DNA from: an uncultured Collinsella sp.
GTDB lineage: Bacteria > Actinomycetota > Coriobacteriia > Coriobacteriales > Coriobacteriaceae
Assembly (NCBI GenBank): GCA_902494245.1
Contig: CABUSR010000023.1
Location: 1 to 28,557 of the forward strand
Direction: 5' to 3'
DNA: 28,557 nucleotides
Part shown: positions 7,155-15,119 of the stretch, piece by piece
How the letters are laid out: the number at the start of each line of letters is the position of its first letter
Numbering within the stretch: the stretch's first letter is position 1
Translations under genes and position numbers: made by a program
Notes under the pieces: generated by a model
Told to the model about the DNA's origin: nothing
The model's input: the letters and a program-made list of their open reading frames with translations, nothing else
Database searches by the model: none

Positions 7155-7472
7155 CTATGCCACAGGCTTAACATCATCCATGACGACGTTATCCATAGCA
7201 GCTCGATTGATCTGGTGAACGTAAATAGAAAGACGGATGGCCGTGCGCGACTCCCCGTTAATAAGGATGTCGGAGAACACGGGCGCGCAGGAAATATCAA
7301 ATCCGGTTGGAATCAAAAAACCGCGCGCAATAGCCACGGCCTTTATGGCCTGGTTGACCGCACCGGCGCCGACACACTGAATGTTGACGGGCACACCATC
7401 CTTGACCATGCCGGCGATGGCGCCGGCAACGGACGCGGGTGATGATTTGCTTGATACCTTCAGGCAATCCAT
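7155..7472 (-). CDS. spoVS: Stage V sporulation protein S family (SpoVS)
   Basis: SpoVS, 105 residues. Nearly the whole protein is the conserved domain: LKVSSKSSPASVAGAIAGM at the N-terminus, then GAGAVNQAIKAVAIARGF and the ILINGESRTAIRLSI strand. The family is a small DNA/RNA-binding (Alba-like) fold. In Bacillus it affects a late stage of sporulation, but it is common in non-sporulating bacteria and often lies next to rny, as here. The ATG at 7472 has CAGGAG 8 bases upstream; an earlier frame start lacks family sequence. About 18 residues at the C-terminus exceed the Bacillus length. Confidence 0.93.
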   Translation of the reverse strand: MDCLKVSSKSSPASVAGAIAGMVKDGVPVNIQCVGAGAVNQAIKAVAIARGFLIPTGFDISCAPVFSDILINGESRTAIRLSIYVHQINRAAMDNVVMDDVKPVA

Positions 7473-7522
7473 GAAGAAACTCCTGCGTTTAAAAGTACGT
7501 TTTAACTGCAACAACTGTATCG

Positions 7523-7540
7523 TACCGAGTGGACTCGGTA
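7523..7540. promoter_or_regulatory. Short palindrome between the GHKL ATPase and spoVS
   Basis: TACCGAGT-GG-ACTCGGTA is a perfect 8-bp inverted repeat with a 2-base centre, in the 74-bp gap upstream of spoVS. There is no T-run after it, so a terminator is unlikely. The tight centre suits a dimeric protein site better than an RNA hairpin. The role is unknown. Confidence 0.4.
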
Positions 7541-7546
7541 AAGGCA

Positions 7547-8632
7547 CTATTCCTCTTTGGCAAGATCGAATGTCACGGTGATTCGATCACGCGAAACGCG
7601 AATCTTTGGGTCGCCGCAAAGGTTGAGATAGTACCGGGCGGCAAGGTCATTAAAGTCGCGCTCCACAGCACGCGAAAACTGTGCCATGTCATCCTTGGCA
7701 ATACGAAGCCCGCGACGATCCCTCGCGAGATCGACAGGAGCCGGCGCATGCGAGGACGAATCACGCTCGCGCAGCAGACGCGCGGTCACACCGCGAACGG
7801 GCTTAATCTGCCCCGCCAAAATGCGATGTGCCGTACGCTCGGACATCTCAAGACCCAAACCCGAACAGATGCGGATAAAGTCCTCGGCATCAGAGGCAAG
7901 GCCTAGACGATCAACAACCGGAAGCTCGCTCTCGTCATCAATAAACAGGAGACGAGACGTATCGAGCCGACTTGACGCCTGAGCATAAAGGGTCGCGGCA
8001 ATCTCAGACGGAGAACCAAGATAGACATCGCAACCACGCAGCTCCTCGAGCGCAAACTCACAGGCAGCGCGAATAATATTATGCGGGCCGCGAGCACAGA
8101 CATAACGTCCGTCCTCATCCTTGACGGCCTGGGGCCAGCTGGACTGATCGGCACGCTCACTGAGGCGGTCGGCCGCAACGCTCACCTTAAAGGCTGAACC
8201 AAGATCGACACCGGACGTGACCACACGGGCCTCGTCGGTGTTCTGCTTGATCGAAAACAATGCCATGCCACGACCGTGAACGCCCCAACGGTCCATCTTC
8301 ATGCTCTCGAGCTTGGAGGTAACGCGAGCATCGAAGATTCGCTCTTGCATATCCTGCGGAACGCCCGAACCGTTATCCAGAAAGACAAGCGTGCGGACGC
8401 CATCTTCCTTGGTCGTAGCGAGATAGACTTTGTCGGCGCCAGCATCGCGAGCATTACGGAGCATTTCGATGACGATATCCTCGACATGCTGAATGTCGTG
8501 CTTTGCCTGGCGACGCTCGGCCTCCGAAACGCGGAGGCGGACATACCCCTCGCCAAGGTTCTCCTCGACGCGAAGGTTGCCCTCCCCCGACATCGACGCG
8601 ATAAATGAGATGAGCTCGTTCGCGTCGCTCAT
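7547..8632 (-). CDS. GHKL-type ATPase of unknown function
   Basis: A 361-residue protein with an N-terminal GHKL (Bergerat) ATP-binding fold. Visible elements are the N box EMLRNARDAGA (56-66), G1 DNGSG (86-90) and the glycine lid GVHGRGMALF (117-126). The dimerisation and HAMP parts of a histidine kinase are absent, as are the MutL and Hsp90 middle domains. The remaining 200 or so residues resemble nothing I can name. It lies 1 bp after rny and 74 bp before spoVS, a fixed company that suggests a shared process. It could be a MORC/MutL-like ATPase acting on nucleic acid, but that is speculation. Confidence 0.85.
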   Translation of the reverse strand: MSDANELISFIASMSGEGNLRVEENLGEGYVRLRVSEAERRQAKHDIQHVEDIVIEMLRNARDAGADKVYLATTKEDGVRTLVFLDNGSGVPQDMQERIFDARVTSKLESMKMDRWGVHGRGMALFSIKQNTDEARVVTSGVDLGSAFKVSVAADRLSERADQSSWPQAVKDEDGRYVCARGPHNIIRAACEFALEELRGCDVYLGSPSEIAATLYAQASSRLDTSRLLFIDDESELPVVDRLGLASDAEDFIRICSGLGLEMSERTAHRILAGQIKPVRGVTARLLRERDSSSHAPAPVDLARDRRGLRIAKDDMAQFSRAVERDFNDLAARYYLNLCGDPKIRVSRDRITVTFDLAKEE

Positions 8633-8633
8633 G

Positions 8634-10184
8634 TTATTTAGCGATATCGACAGCGCGGCTCTCGCGAATCACGACGACGCGCACCTGACCGGGATACTCC
8701 ATCTCTTCCTCGATCTGATGGGCGATGTCGTGAGCCAGGACCGTGGACTGGGCATCGGAGATCTTGTCCGGCTGAACCATGACGTGGACCTCACGACCAG
8801 CCTGCATGGCATAGGTACGCTCGACGCCTTCATGGGAGTTGGCGATCTCCTCGAGCTTCTCAAGACGCTTGATGTAGTTCTCGGCAGACTCGCGACGGGC
8901 ACCGGGGCGAGAGGCAGAGACAGCATCGGCGGCCTGTACCAGGACATCGAGCACCGTGTTGGGATCGACGTCGGCATGGTGAGCCTCGATAGCGTGAACG
9001 ATAACGGGCTTCTCGCCATAACGGCGGGCAAGCTCGGCGCCGATGACGGCATGCGGGCCCTCGACGTCATGGTCGATTGCCTTGCCCAGGTCGTGCAGCA
9101 GGCCGGCGCGCTTGGCGGTCACAACGTCCAGGCCAAGCTCGGAAGCCATCACGCCGCACAGGTCAGAGACTTCGAGGGAGTGCTGAAGCACGTTCTGACC
9201 AAACGAAGTACGGTAGCGCAGGGCACCAAGGGTCTTGACGATCTCGGGGTGCAGGTCGTGAATGCCGGTATCGAAGGCAGCCTGCTCGCCAGCCTCGCGC
9301 ACGCGCTGTTGAACCAGGTCGGCAGCCTTGTGATACATCTCCTCGATGCGGGCAGGGTGAATGCGGCCGTCGGCGATGAGGTTCTCGAGGGCGACACGGG
9401 CGGTCTCGCGACGGACCGGGTCGAAGCTCGAAAGAACGACGGTCTCTGGCGTGTCGTCGATCACGAGGTTGACGCCGGAAACCTGCTCGAAGGTCCGGAT
9501 GTTGCGACCCTCGCGACCGATGATACGGCCCTTGAGGTCATCAGAGGGAATGTGCACGGAGGTAACGGTGACCTCGGCTGTGTGGTCGGCAGCGCAGCGC
9601 TGAATCGCCAGGGACAGAATCTCCTGGGCGGTCTTGTGGCACTCGGCGCGAACCTGCTGCTCGGACTCGCGAATGATCGTGGCAGCCTCGTGGGTGACCT
9701 CGCCGCGAACCTTATCGAGGAGCTCCTTGTGGGCGTCCTCGCGGGTAAGGTCGGCGATACGCTCGAGCTCGGAGGTCTGCTTGGCGCAGAGCTCCTCAAG
9801 CTCGCGGGAGCGCTTCTCGACCTGACCGGCCTGGCTGGACAGCTGGTGCTCACGCTTGTCGAGGGCATCGTTTCGGCGATCGAGGGACTCCTCGCGCTGC
9901 ATCACGCGGTTCTCGAGCGTACGAATCTCGCTCTTACGCTGCTTGTCCTCGGCCTCGGCGGCCTGCTTGTTCTTGATGATCTCCTCTTTAGCCTCGAGCA
10001 GAGCCTCTTTTTTGAGGGTCTCGGCCTGACGCTTAGCATCACCGATCAGGGACTCAGCCTGTGCGTGTGCCGACTGGATCTTTTCGTCGGCCTCGTGAAG
10101 ACTACCCTGCTTGGCGGTGCGCATGTAGGCAATGGCGGCGATGGCACCCAAAACGATGCCAACGAGCGCTGCGATGATAGGCAT
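8634..10184 (-). CDS. rny: Ribonuclease Y
   Basis: RNase Y, 516 residues, a membrane-bound endonuclease that starts mRNA decay. In order: an N-terminal membrane helix (about 1-21), a long charged coiled coil (about 25-190), a KH domain (about 205-260, with GRIIGREGRNIRTFE), and an HD domain with His364-Asp365 (LLHDLGKAIDHD). The ATG at 10184 is preferred because AAAGGAG sits 5 bases upstream. A GTG two codons earlier would overlap that ribosome site. A long leader with a hairpin precedes it. Confidence 0.96.
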   Translation of the reverse strand: MPIIAALVGIVLGAIAAIAYMRTAKQGSLHEADEKIQSAHAQAESLIGDAKRQAETLKKEALLEAKEEIIKNKQAAEAEDKQRKSEIRTLENRVMQREESLDRRNDALDKREHQLSSQAGQVEKRSRELEELCAKQTSELERIADLTREDAHKELLDKVRGEVTHEAATIIRESEQQVRAECHKTAQEILSLAIQRCAADHTAEVTVTSVHIPSDDLKGRIIGREGRNIRTFEQVSGVNLVIDDTPETVVLSSFDPVRRETARVALENLIADGRIHPARIEEMYHKAADLVQQRVREAGEQAAFDTGIHDLHPEIVKTLGALRYRTSFGQNVLQHSLEVSDLCGVMASELGLDVVTAKRAGLLHDLGKAIDHDVEGPHAVIGAELARRYGEKPVIVHAIEAHHADVDPNTVLDVLVQAADAVSASRPGARRESAENYIKRLEKLEEIANSHEGVERTYAMQAGREVHVMVQPDKISDAQSTVLAHDIAHQIEEEMEYPGQVRVVVIRESRAVDIAK

Positions 10185-10219
10185 GCTCACTCCTTTTTAT
10201 GGATTCGTTACACAACAAA

Positions 10220-10245
10220 GCGAACCGTCCTTACGAACGGCTCGC
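10220..10245 (-). terminator. Hairpin between recX and rny
   Basis: A 9-bp stem (GCGAGCCGT/ACGGTTCGC, one G.U pair on the minus strand) with an 8-nt loop, followed by TTTGTTGTG. It fits an intrinsic terminator for recA-recX. It also lies inside the leader of any rny transcript starting at the promoter at 10351-10379, only about 36 bases before the rny start, so it could be an attenuator. Confidence 0.5.
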
Positions 10246-10350
10246 GACATTTGAGTAATATGGGCGCAGCTTATGCGGGTCGGATACAGATAAACATATA
10301 AACAAACTCATCACAGATGAGCACATATCACAAAGCAAATGACAGTGTTT

Positions 10351-10379
10351 ATCGTACGTTGAACCACAACAACTGTCAA
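10351..10379 (-). promoter_or_regulatory. Candidate rny promoter
   Basis: On the minus strand, TTGACA (10374-10379) and TACGAT (10351-10356) are 17 bp apart. The -35 is consensus; the -10 matches four of six bases. It predicts an rny leader of about 160 nt that includes the hairpin at 10220-10245. Confidence 0.55.
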
Positions 10380-10441
10380 ATAAATGGCCCCGGCACGGCG
10401 GCTAAAACGCGGTGAACGGCAGGGTCACAAAACGCATACGC

Positions 10442-11134
10442 CTAAACCGCACATTCCTCGCGTTCGGCATCGAGACGTGCCTTAACGGCATCGGCGGCGA
10501 TGTGATACGAGAAGCCCTTGCCCATCAAAAACCGAACCAGTTTTTCGAATCCGCGCGTCTCTGGAACACGCCGCTTGGCGAGCAGGGCTGACGCACGCGC
10601 CAAATCGTCTTCGACGGCAAAATAATCCTCGGGATAACCGGGAATGTCATCGAGCACGACATGACGGCGCTTGAGCTCGGTCTCGATTTTGCGCTGTCCC
10701 CAACCGCGCCGCTTGCGCTCCTCGATAAAGTACGAGCAAAAGCGGTTGTCGTCTAAAAAGTGATACTCGGTGGCGCGCTCGACGGCGAAATCGATCGCGG
10801 GCTGGTGAAAGCCGTAGCGAGCCAGCTTGTCACGGACCTCACCCGTCGCATGGTCGCGGCGCGATAGCATCTCGGTCACCATGGTAAGTGCACATTTACG
10901 CTCGATGAGCTGCACCGCCTCACGGAAGTTGTCCCAATCACAGGGAAGATCGGGGCGGTTTTTGACATACAGCCACGCGACCCGCACGGGAATCCAAATG
11001 GACCGCTCAAAACCGCCCTCAAGCTCACAATCGATATGTGCGCAAGGCTTTTTGGACGCATACCCGCTCGAGAACGAGGAGGCCGCCTTCTTATCGGGAA
11101 AGACGACCGTGGCCTCGGTCACCGTATACGACAT
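10442..11134 (-). CDS. recX: Regulatory protein RecX
   Basis: RecX, 230 residues, a modulator that binds RecA filaments and limits their extension. The C-terminal 150 residues show the helical RecX repeats, including SRRDHATGEVRDKLARYGF and RFCSYFIEERKRRGWGQRKI, then a third repeat ending FLMGKGFSYHIAADAV. The N-terminal 70 residues are an extension of a kind seen in some Gram-positive RecX proteins. The start lies 11 bp after the recA stop, so the pair is one transcript. Confidence 0.93.
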   Translation of the reverse strand: MSYTVTEATVVFPDKKAASSFSSGYASKKPCAHIDCELEGGFERSIWIPVRVAWLYVKNRPDLPCDWDNFREAVQLIERKCALTMVTEMLSRRDHATGEVRDKLARYGFHQPAIDFAVERATEYHFLDDNRFCSYFIEERKRRGWGQRKIETELKRRHVVLDDIPGYPEDYFAVEDDLARASALLAKRRVPETRGFEKLVRFLMGKGFSYHIAADAVKARLDAEREECAV

Positions 11135-11145
11135 GAGCGTAACCG

Positions 11146-12294
11146 CTACTCGTCGTCATCATCGAGCATGGCGGAACCATCGATGGCGTAAAGCTCGTCA
11201 AACTCCTCAGGCGCAGGCTGATCGGTCAGCTCGACCTCGGACGGAGCATCGTCATCAAACTCAAGTCCACAGGCAAGGCGGACCTTATGCTCAATCTCGT
11301 CGGCACAATCGGGGTGTTCGCGCAGGAACGCCTTGGCGGCCTCGCGACCGTTGCCGAGCTTATCCTCGCCATAGGCAAACCAGGAGCCCATCTTCTTGCA
11401 AATGCCGCACTCGACAGCCATGTCCAGAATCGAGCCCTCCTTAGAGATGCCCGTACCGTACATGATGTCGAACTCAGCAGAACGGAACGGAGCTGCCACC
11501 TTGTTCTTAACGACCTTGGCGCGCACGCGGTTACCGATAACCTCGTCCTTAAGCTTAATGCTGTCGATGCGGCGAATGTCGATACGCACCGAAGAGAAGA
11601 ACTTAAGGGCGCGGCCGCCCGTCGTGGTCTCGGGGTTGCCGAACATGACGCCGATCTTCTCACGCAGCTGGTTAATGAAGATGCACGTCGTGTTGGACTT
11701 GGACAGCGAGCCGGCGAGCTTGCGGAGCGCCTGGCTCATCAGGCGAGCCTGAAGACCGACCGTAGTGTCGCCGATTTCTCCCTCGATCTCGGCACGCGGG
11801 GTCAGCGCGGCGACGGAGTCGACGACGATAGCATCGATGGCGCCGGAACGCACGAGCATGTCAACAATCTCGAGCGCCTGCTCACCCGTATCGGGCTGGG
11901 AAATCAGTACCTCGTCGATATCCACGCCGATGCGCGCGGCATACGTGGGATCAAGCGCGTGCTCGGCATCGATAAATGCCACAACGCCACCCATTGCCTG
12001 GGCCTCGGCCAGGATCTCGAGCGAAAGCGTCGTCTTACCGGAGGACTCAGGACCGTAAATCTCGACGATACGGCCGCGCGGCACGCCGCCGATACCCAGC
12101 GCGGCATCGAGGGCCAGGGCGCCCGTGGGAATGGCCTCGACCTCGAGCTCGGGGCCACCGTCGCCGTACCTCATGATGGAACCCTGGCCGAATTTCTTCT
12201 CGATCTCGGCCTTGGTGGTGGCGATCATCTCATCGCGCTCTTTACCCGTCGTGCGAGCATGAACGGTACGTACGGGACCTGAATTCTTGGCCAT
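11146..12294 (-). CDS. recA: Recombinase RecA
   Basis: RecA, 382 residues, the strand-exchange ATPase and co-protease for LexA. Walker A is GPESSGKT (81-88). The FIDAEHALDP region, LISQPDTGEQALEI, the L2 loop with GGRALKFFSSVRIDIR, and an acidic C-terminus ending LDDDDE are all present. The ATG at 12294 has AGGAGG 7 bases upstream; a frame start 7 codons earlier lacks a ribosome site. No intein is present. The promoter carries a LexA box in its spacer, and recX follows. Confidence 0.98.
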   Translation of the reverse strand: MAKNSGPVRTVHARTTGKERDEMIATTKAEIEKKFGQGSIMRYGDGGPELEVEAIPTGALALDAALGIGGVPRGRIVEIYGPESSGKTTLSLEILAEAQAMGGVVAFIDAEHALDPTYAARIGVDIDEVLISQPDTGEQALEIVDMLVRSGAIDAIVVDSVAALTPRAEIEGEIGDTTVGLQARLMSQALRKLAGSLSKSNTTCIFINQLREKIGVMFGNPETTTGGRALKFFSSVRIDIRRIDSIKLKDEVIGNRVRAKVVKNKVAAPFRSAEFDIMYGTGISKEGSILDMAVECGICKKMGSWFAYGEDKLGNGREAAKAFLREHPDCADEIEHKVRLACGLEFDDDAPSEVELTDQPAPEEFDELYAIDGSAMLDDDDE

Positions 12295-12324
12295 GAATAG
12301 CCCTCCTCTTAACAACCTGCATCG

Positions 12325-12353
12325 ATAATAAACGAACGGCTGTTCGTGGTCAA
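12325..12353 (-). promoter_or_regulatory. recA promoter
   Basis: On the minus strand, TTGACC (12348-12353) and TATTAT (12325-12330) are 17 bp apart, a strong sigma-70 type promoter about 30-50 bp before the recA start. The spacer is almost entirely occupied by the LexA box. Confidence 0.85.
12334..12345. promoter_or_regulatory. LexA box of recA
   Basis: GAACGGCTGTTC is an exact GAAC-N4-GTTC operator, and the symmetry extends to ACGAACGGCTGTTCGT (one mismatched pair in the centre). It sits between -35 and -10, as in the LysM gene promoter, so LexA and RNA polymerase should exclude each other. Confidence 0.9.
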
Positions 12354-12384
12354 CCGTTCAGGCCAATCATATGCAGGCGGTCTT

Positions 12385-12445
12385 TCCAAAACCCAACCAA
12401 ACGCCGACCAAACACTGACCAAATACTTGACCACAAAGGACCAAA
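12385..12445. repeat. Six phased ACCAAA motifs upstream of recA
   Basis: ACCAAA or a one-base variant starts at 12385 (TCCAAA), 12396, 12407, 12418, 12430 (ACCACA) and 12440. The steps are 11, 11, 11, 12 and 10 bp, close to one helical turn. The array ends about 30 bp upstream of the recA -35. Intervening bases vary, so it is not a simple tandem copy. It may be a multimeric activator or nucleoid-protein site; no family can be named. Confidence 0.6.
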
Positions 12446-12520
12446 TATGAACAAGGCAGGCAAAAATACATCTACAACCAGCACAAACGCTAAATTTGTC
12501 AGAGGTCCCTATCTCCACAA

Positions 12521-12544
12521 TTAAGGGGCCCTAAGGCCCCTTAA
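12521..12544 (-). terminator. Terminator-like palindrome after cinA/pncC
   Basis: TTAAGGGGCC-CTAA-GGCCCCTTAA is a 10-bp perfect inverted repeat 7 bases beyond the cinA/pncC stop. A short T-containing tail follows on either strand but there is no long T-run. It fits the end of the rnj-to-cinA transcript just before the recA regulatory region. Confidence 0.6.
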
Positions 12545-12551
12545 AACATGT

Positions 12552-13082
12552 CTATTCCATAGAGTTGAGCACAAGGGCAATGCGCCCCAATGCCTCCGCG
12601 ACCGCATGGGCACGAACACACGAACGGTCGCCCTCATAGTGGCAGCGCACAGAGTCCACGACCGGCACTCCCCCATCGGCGGAACGATGTGCCCAGCCAA
12701 TATAGAAAGTGCCAGCAGGATCGTCCTCAGTACCACCGCCGGGGCCGGCATAACCCGTTGCGCTCACTGCAATATCGCTCTGGTACAGCTCCAGCGAACC
12801 CGACGCCATCTCGCGCGCAGTTTGATGCGACACCGCGGTGTAGCGGTCGAGCGTCTCCTGCTCAACACCCAGCACGCGATGCTTAATCTCATCGCAGTAG
12901 GTCACCGCACCGCCACGCAGCACCGCCGAGGCGCCCGGGATATCCGCAATCGTCGAGGCGATCATACCCGCCGTCAGCGACTCAGCCGTCGAAACCGTCA
13001 CACCCCGGGCGCTCGCGCGCTCGACGATATCGCGCGCCAGCTCCTCGTTATGTGCGGAAATCTGCTCAAAAGAGTCCGTCAT
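12552..13082 (-). CDS. pncC: CinA C-terminal family protein, nicotinamide-nucleotide amidohydrolase
   Basis: A stand-alone CinA C-terminal domain of 176 residues, lacking the N-terminal MoCF domain of full CinA. Family signatures are VSTAESLTAGMIAS with the nucleophile Ser, RGGAVTYCDEIKHRVLGV, and SATGYAGPGGGTEDDPAGTFYIG. Such proteins deamidate nicotinamide mononucleotide to nicotinate mononucleotide in NAD recycling. A GTG two codons upstream (13088) is an alternative start; neither has a strong ribosome site. It sits between pgsA and recA, as cinA does in many Firmicutes. Confidence 0.92.
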   Translation of the reverse strand: MTDSFEQISAHNEELARDIVERASARGVTVSTAESLTAGMIASTIADIPGASAVLRGGAVTYCDEIKHRVLGVEQETLDRYTAVSHQTAREMASGSLELYQSDIAVSATGYAGPGGGTEDDPAGTFYIGWAHRSADGGVPVVDSVRCHYEGDRSCVRAHAVAEALGRIALVLNSME

Positions 13083-13094
13083 ACCCACCAGGAC

Positions 13095-13733
13095 CTAGAC
13101 CGAAAAGACGATCTTGCGGCAGTTCCAGAAGTACTGGGCGCCCGAGATAACGGTCAAGACAACGGCAACGGCATACAGGAAGCGCGACACCGAGTAGATG
13201 CCGAGCGTCAGCGCCACCGGGCCAAGGTGCAAGCCGGCCATAGCAAAAACGCACAGGTAACCGCAGATGGAGACCATCGTGGTCGCCGTCTTGTACTTGC
13301 CGAGCTTATCGGCCGCAACGACCACACCGGCCGCACTCGCGACCATGCGAAGGGCGCTCACCAGAAGCTCACGGAACAGGATAATGAACACGGACCACAC
13401 GGTCACCGCGCCAAAATCCAAGAACAGCAGCAGGGCCGAGAACACGAGCAGCTTATCGGCGATGGGGTCCAAGAATTTACCGAAGTCGGTGATCTCGTTG
13501 CGCGAACGCGCCAGATAACCGTCGACCTTATCGGTGCACGACAGGATCACATACAGAATGAAGGCAGCGGCGGCGAGCGGGCCGTCGAAGGTGCTCCAAT
13601 CCGTACCGGCAACACTCGTGTGAGAAAGCGCCGACACGATCATGAACACCGGGATAAAGACGATGCGAACGCACGTCACGATGTTGGCGGGCGTCCAAAC
13701 ACTCGTCAGTTCCTTATTGCTCTCGTTTGCCAC
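13095..13733 (-). CDS. pgsA: CDP-diacylglycerol-glycerol-3-phosphate 3-phosphatidyltransferase
   Basis: PgsA, 212 residues, an integral membrane enzyme making phosphatidylglycerol phosphate. It contains the full CDP-alcohol phosphatidyltransferase motif D-x2-DG-x2-AR-x8-G-x3-D-x3-D, at Asp68, Asp71-Gly72, Ala75-Arg76, Gly85, Asp89 and Asp93. The first membrane segment starts after TPANIVTCVRI. It lies 9 bp after rimO and shortly before cinA/pncC. Another CDP-alcohol transferase specificity is possible but less likely given the context. Confidence 0.93.
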   Translation of the reverse strand: MANESNKELTSVWTPANIVTCVRIVFIPVFMIVSALSHTSVAGTDWSTFDGPLAAAAFILYVILSCTDKVDGYLARSRNEITDFGKFLDPIADKLLVFSALLLFLDFGAVTVWSVFIILFRELLVSALRMVASAAGVVVAADKLGKYKTATTMVSICGYLCVFAMAGLHLGPVALTLGIYSVSRFLYAVAVVLTVISGAQYFWNCRKIVFSV

Positions 13734-13742
13734 GATGCTCTC

Positions 13743-15092
13743 CTACTCCACAACATGGCCGATAAGCTCATAGCAGAAGCTATCGGTAAACTCGACAGTC
13801 AGAATATCGCCCACAGATGCCTCGCTGGCATCCAGATGCACCGCGCCATCGGAATCGGGCGCCTGGAACCAGGCATGGCCGATCAGCTCGGCGCCGTCCT
13901 CGGTTTCTTCGATACCGTCGACGATCACCTGGGCGCGCTCGCCCACATGTGCGGCGGTGGCGGCAAAACCGAGCGACTCGGCCAGGTCCATGGCCTCCTG
14001 GGCGCGCTCGAGCTTGACCTCTTCGTCGACCTGACCCTCCATCTTAGCGGCCAGGCTGCCCTCCTCCTGCGAGTAGGCAAAGACGCTCGTGTAGTCAAAG
14101 CCGACGGTGTCCATAAAGTCGATAAGATCACGAAACTCGTCGTCGGTCTCGGTCGGGAAGCCGACCATGGCCGTGGAGCGAATCACGATACCGGGGATGC
14201 GTTCGCGAAGGTCGCGGAACAGATCCTCGAGCTCCTGGCGCGAACCGGAGCGACGCATGGCCTTGAGGATGCGCGCGTCGCAGTGCTGCACGGGGATATC
14301 GATATAGGGCAGCACCTCGGGCGTATCGCGTATCGTCTCGATGAGTTCGTCAGTCATGCCCTCGGGCTGCAGGTAGAGCACGCGGACCCAGACGTTGTGC
14401 GGGCGCACGGCCTCAGCGACGGCACGCAGCAGCTGTGCCAGATTGCGCGGCGAGCCCTCGGCGACGTCCTCGTCGGCAAAGTCGGTACCCCAGATGCCCG
14501 TGTCCTGGCCGATCAGCACGATCTCGCGCACACCGCCGGCAACCAGGTCGCGCACCTCGGAGATGATGCTCTCGGCATTGCGCGAATGATAGCGACCGCG
14601 AATATAGGGAATCATGCAGAAGCTGCAGAAGCGGTTGCAGCCATCGGAAATCTTGACGTAGGCGACAGCACCCTCGACGGTACGTTTGACCTGCGGGATA
14701 TAGGCTGCAATCTCGCGCTCGACACCCAGCACGCCATCGATGACCGCCACGATGCCGTCTTCCTCGTCGGCCTTCACAAAGGCAGCGACCTCGGGCAGCT
14801 CGTCAGGCAGGTCATCGCCATAGCGCGACGGCACACAGCCGCACATGACGATGGGGCAAGAACGAACGCCGTCCTGAACCTCGTTGGCGAGCTCGAGCGT
14901 GGTCTCGATGCTCTCGGACGTTGCGGAGGCAAGGAACGAGCATGTATTGACGATGGCGATATCGGCATCCTGCGGGTCGAATGCTTCCTCGTAGCCTGCA
15001 GCGGTCAAAAGAGAACGCATGCGGTCGGTGTCAACCTCGTTCTTAGCGCACCCGAGGGTGATGTAGAGCACGGAGCCCAACGGTGTATCCAT
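13743..15092 (-). CDS. rimO: Ribosomal protein S12 methylthiotransferase
   Basis: RimO, 449 residues, the radical-SAM enzyme that methylthiolates the conserved Asp of ribosomal protein S12. MTTase cysteines are Cys15, Cys51 and Cys86. The radical-SAM motif is Cys152-x3-Cys156-x2-Cys159 (GCNRFCSFCMIPYIRGR). A TRAM domain ends the protein. RimO rather than MiaB is indicated by the TLGCAKNEVDTDRM start and the RSTAMVGFPTETDDEF segment, and because miaB is elsewhere in the window. Confidence 0.95.
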   Translation of the reverse strand: MDTPLGSVLYITLGCAKNEVDTDRMRSLLTAAGYEEAFDPQDADIAIVNTCSFLASATSESIETTLELANEVQDGVRSCPIVMCGCVPSRYGDDLPDELPEVAAFVKADEEDGIVAVIDGVLGVEREIAAYIPQVKRTVEGAVAYVKISDGCNRFCSFCMIPYIRGRYHSRNAESIISEVRDLVAGGVREIVLIGQDTGIWGTDFADEDVAEGSPRNLAQLLRAVAEAVRPHNVWVRVLYLQPEGMTDELIETIRDTPEVLPYIDIPVQHCDARILKAMRRSGSRQELEDLFRDLRERIPGIVIRSTAMVGFPTETDDEFRDLIDFMDTVGFDYTSVFAYSQEEGSLAAKMEGQVDEEVKLERAQEAMDLAESLGFAATAAHVGERAQVIVDGIEETEDGAELIGHAWFQAPDSDGAVHLDASEASVGDILTVEFTDSFCYELIGHVVE

Positions 15093-15119
15093 GTTGGAGA
15101 GCGGTCCTTTCGAATGATA

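Noticed and set aside
7155..7472. SpoVS as evidence that the organism forms spores
   Set aside because: The family is widespread in non-sporulating bacteria, and no other sporulation gene is present; FtsK/SpoIIIE is universal.
8493..10301. A 602-codon open frame on the plus strand
   Set aside because: It is antisense to rny, which has all its domains; the leucine-rich translation mirrors the coiled-coil codons.
12385..12445. DnaA-box or iteron-type replication origin
   Set aside because: The repeat is only six bases, does not resemble a DnaA box (TTATCCACA), and no replication gene is adjacent.
12309..12518. A 69-codon frame on the minus strand upstream of recA
   Set aside because: It covers the recA promoter, the LexA box and the ACCAAA array, and has no clear ribosome site. 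Its hydrophobic stretch comes from the TTTGGT repeats.
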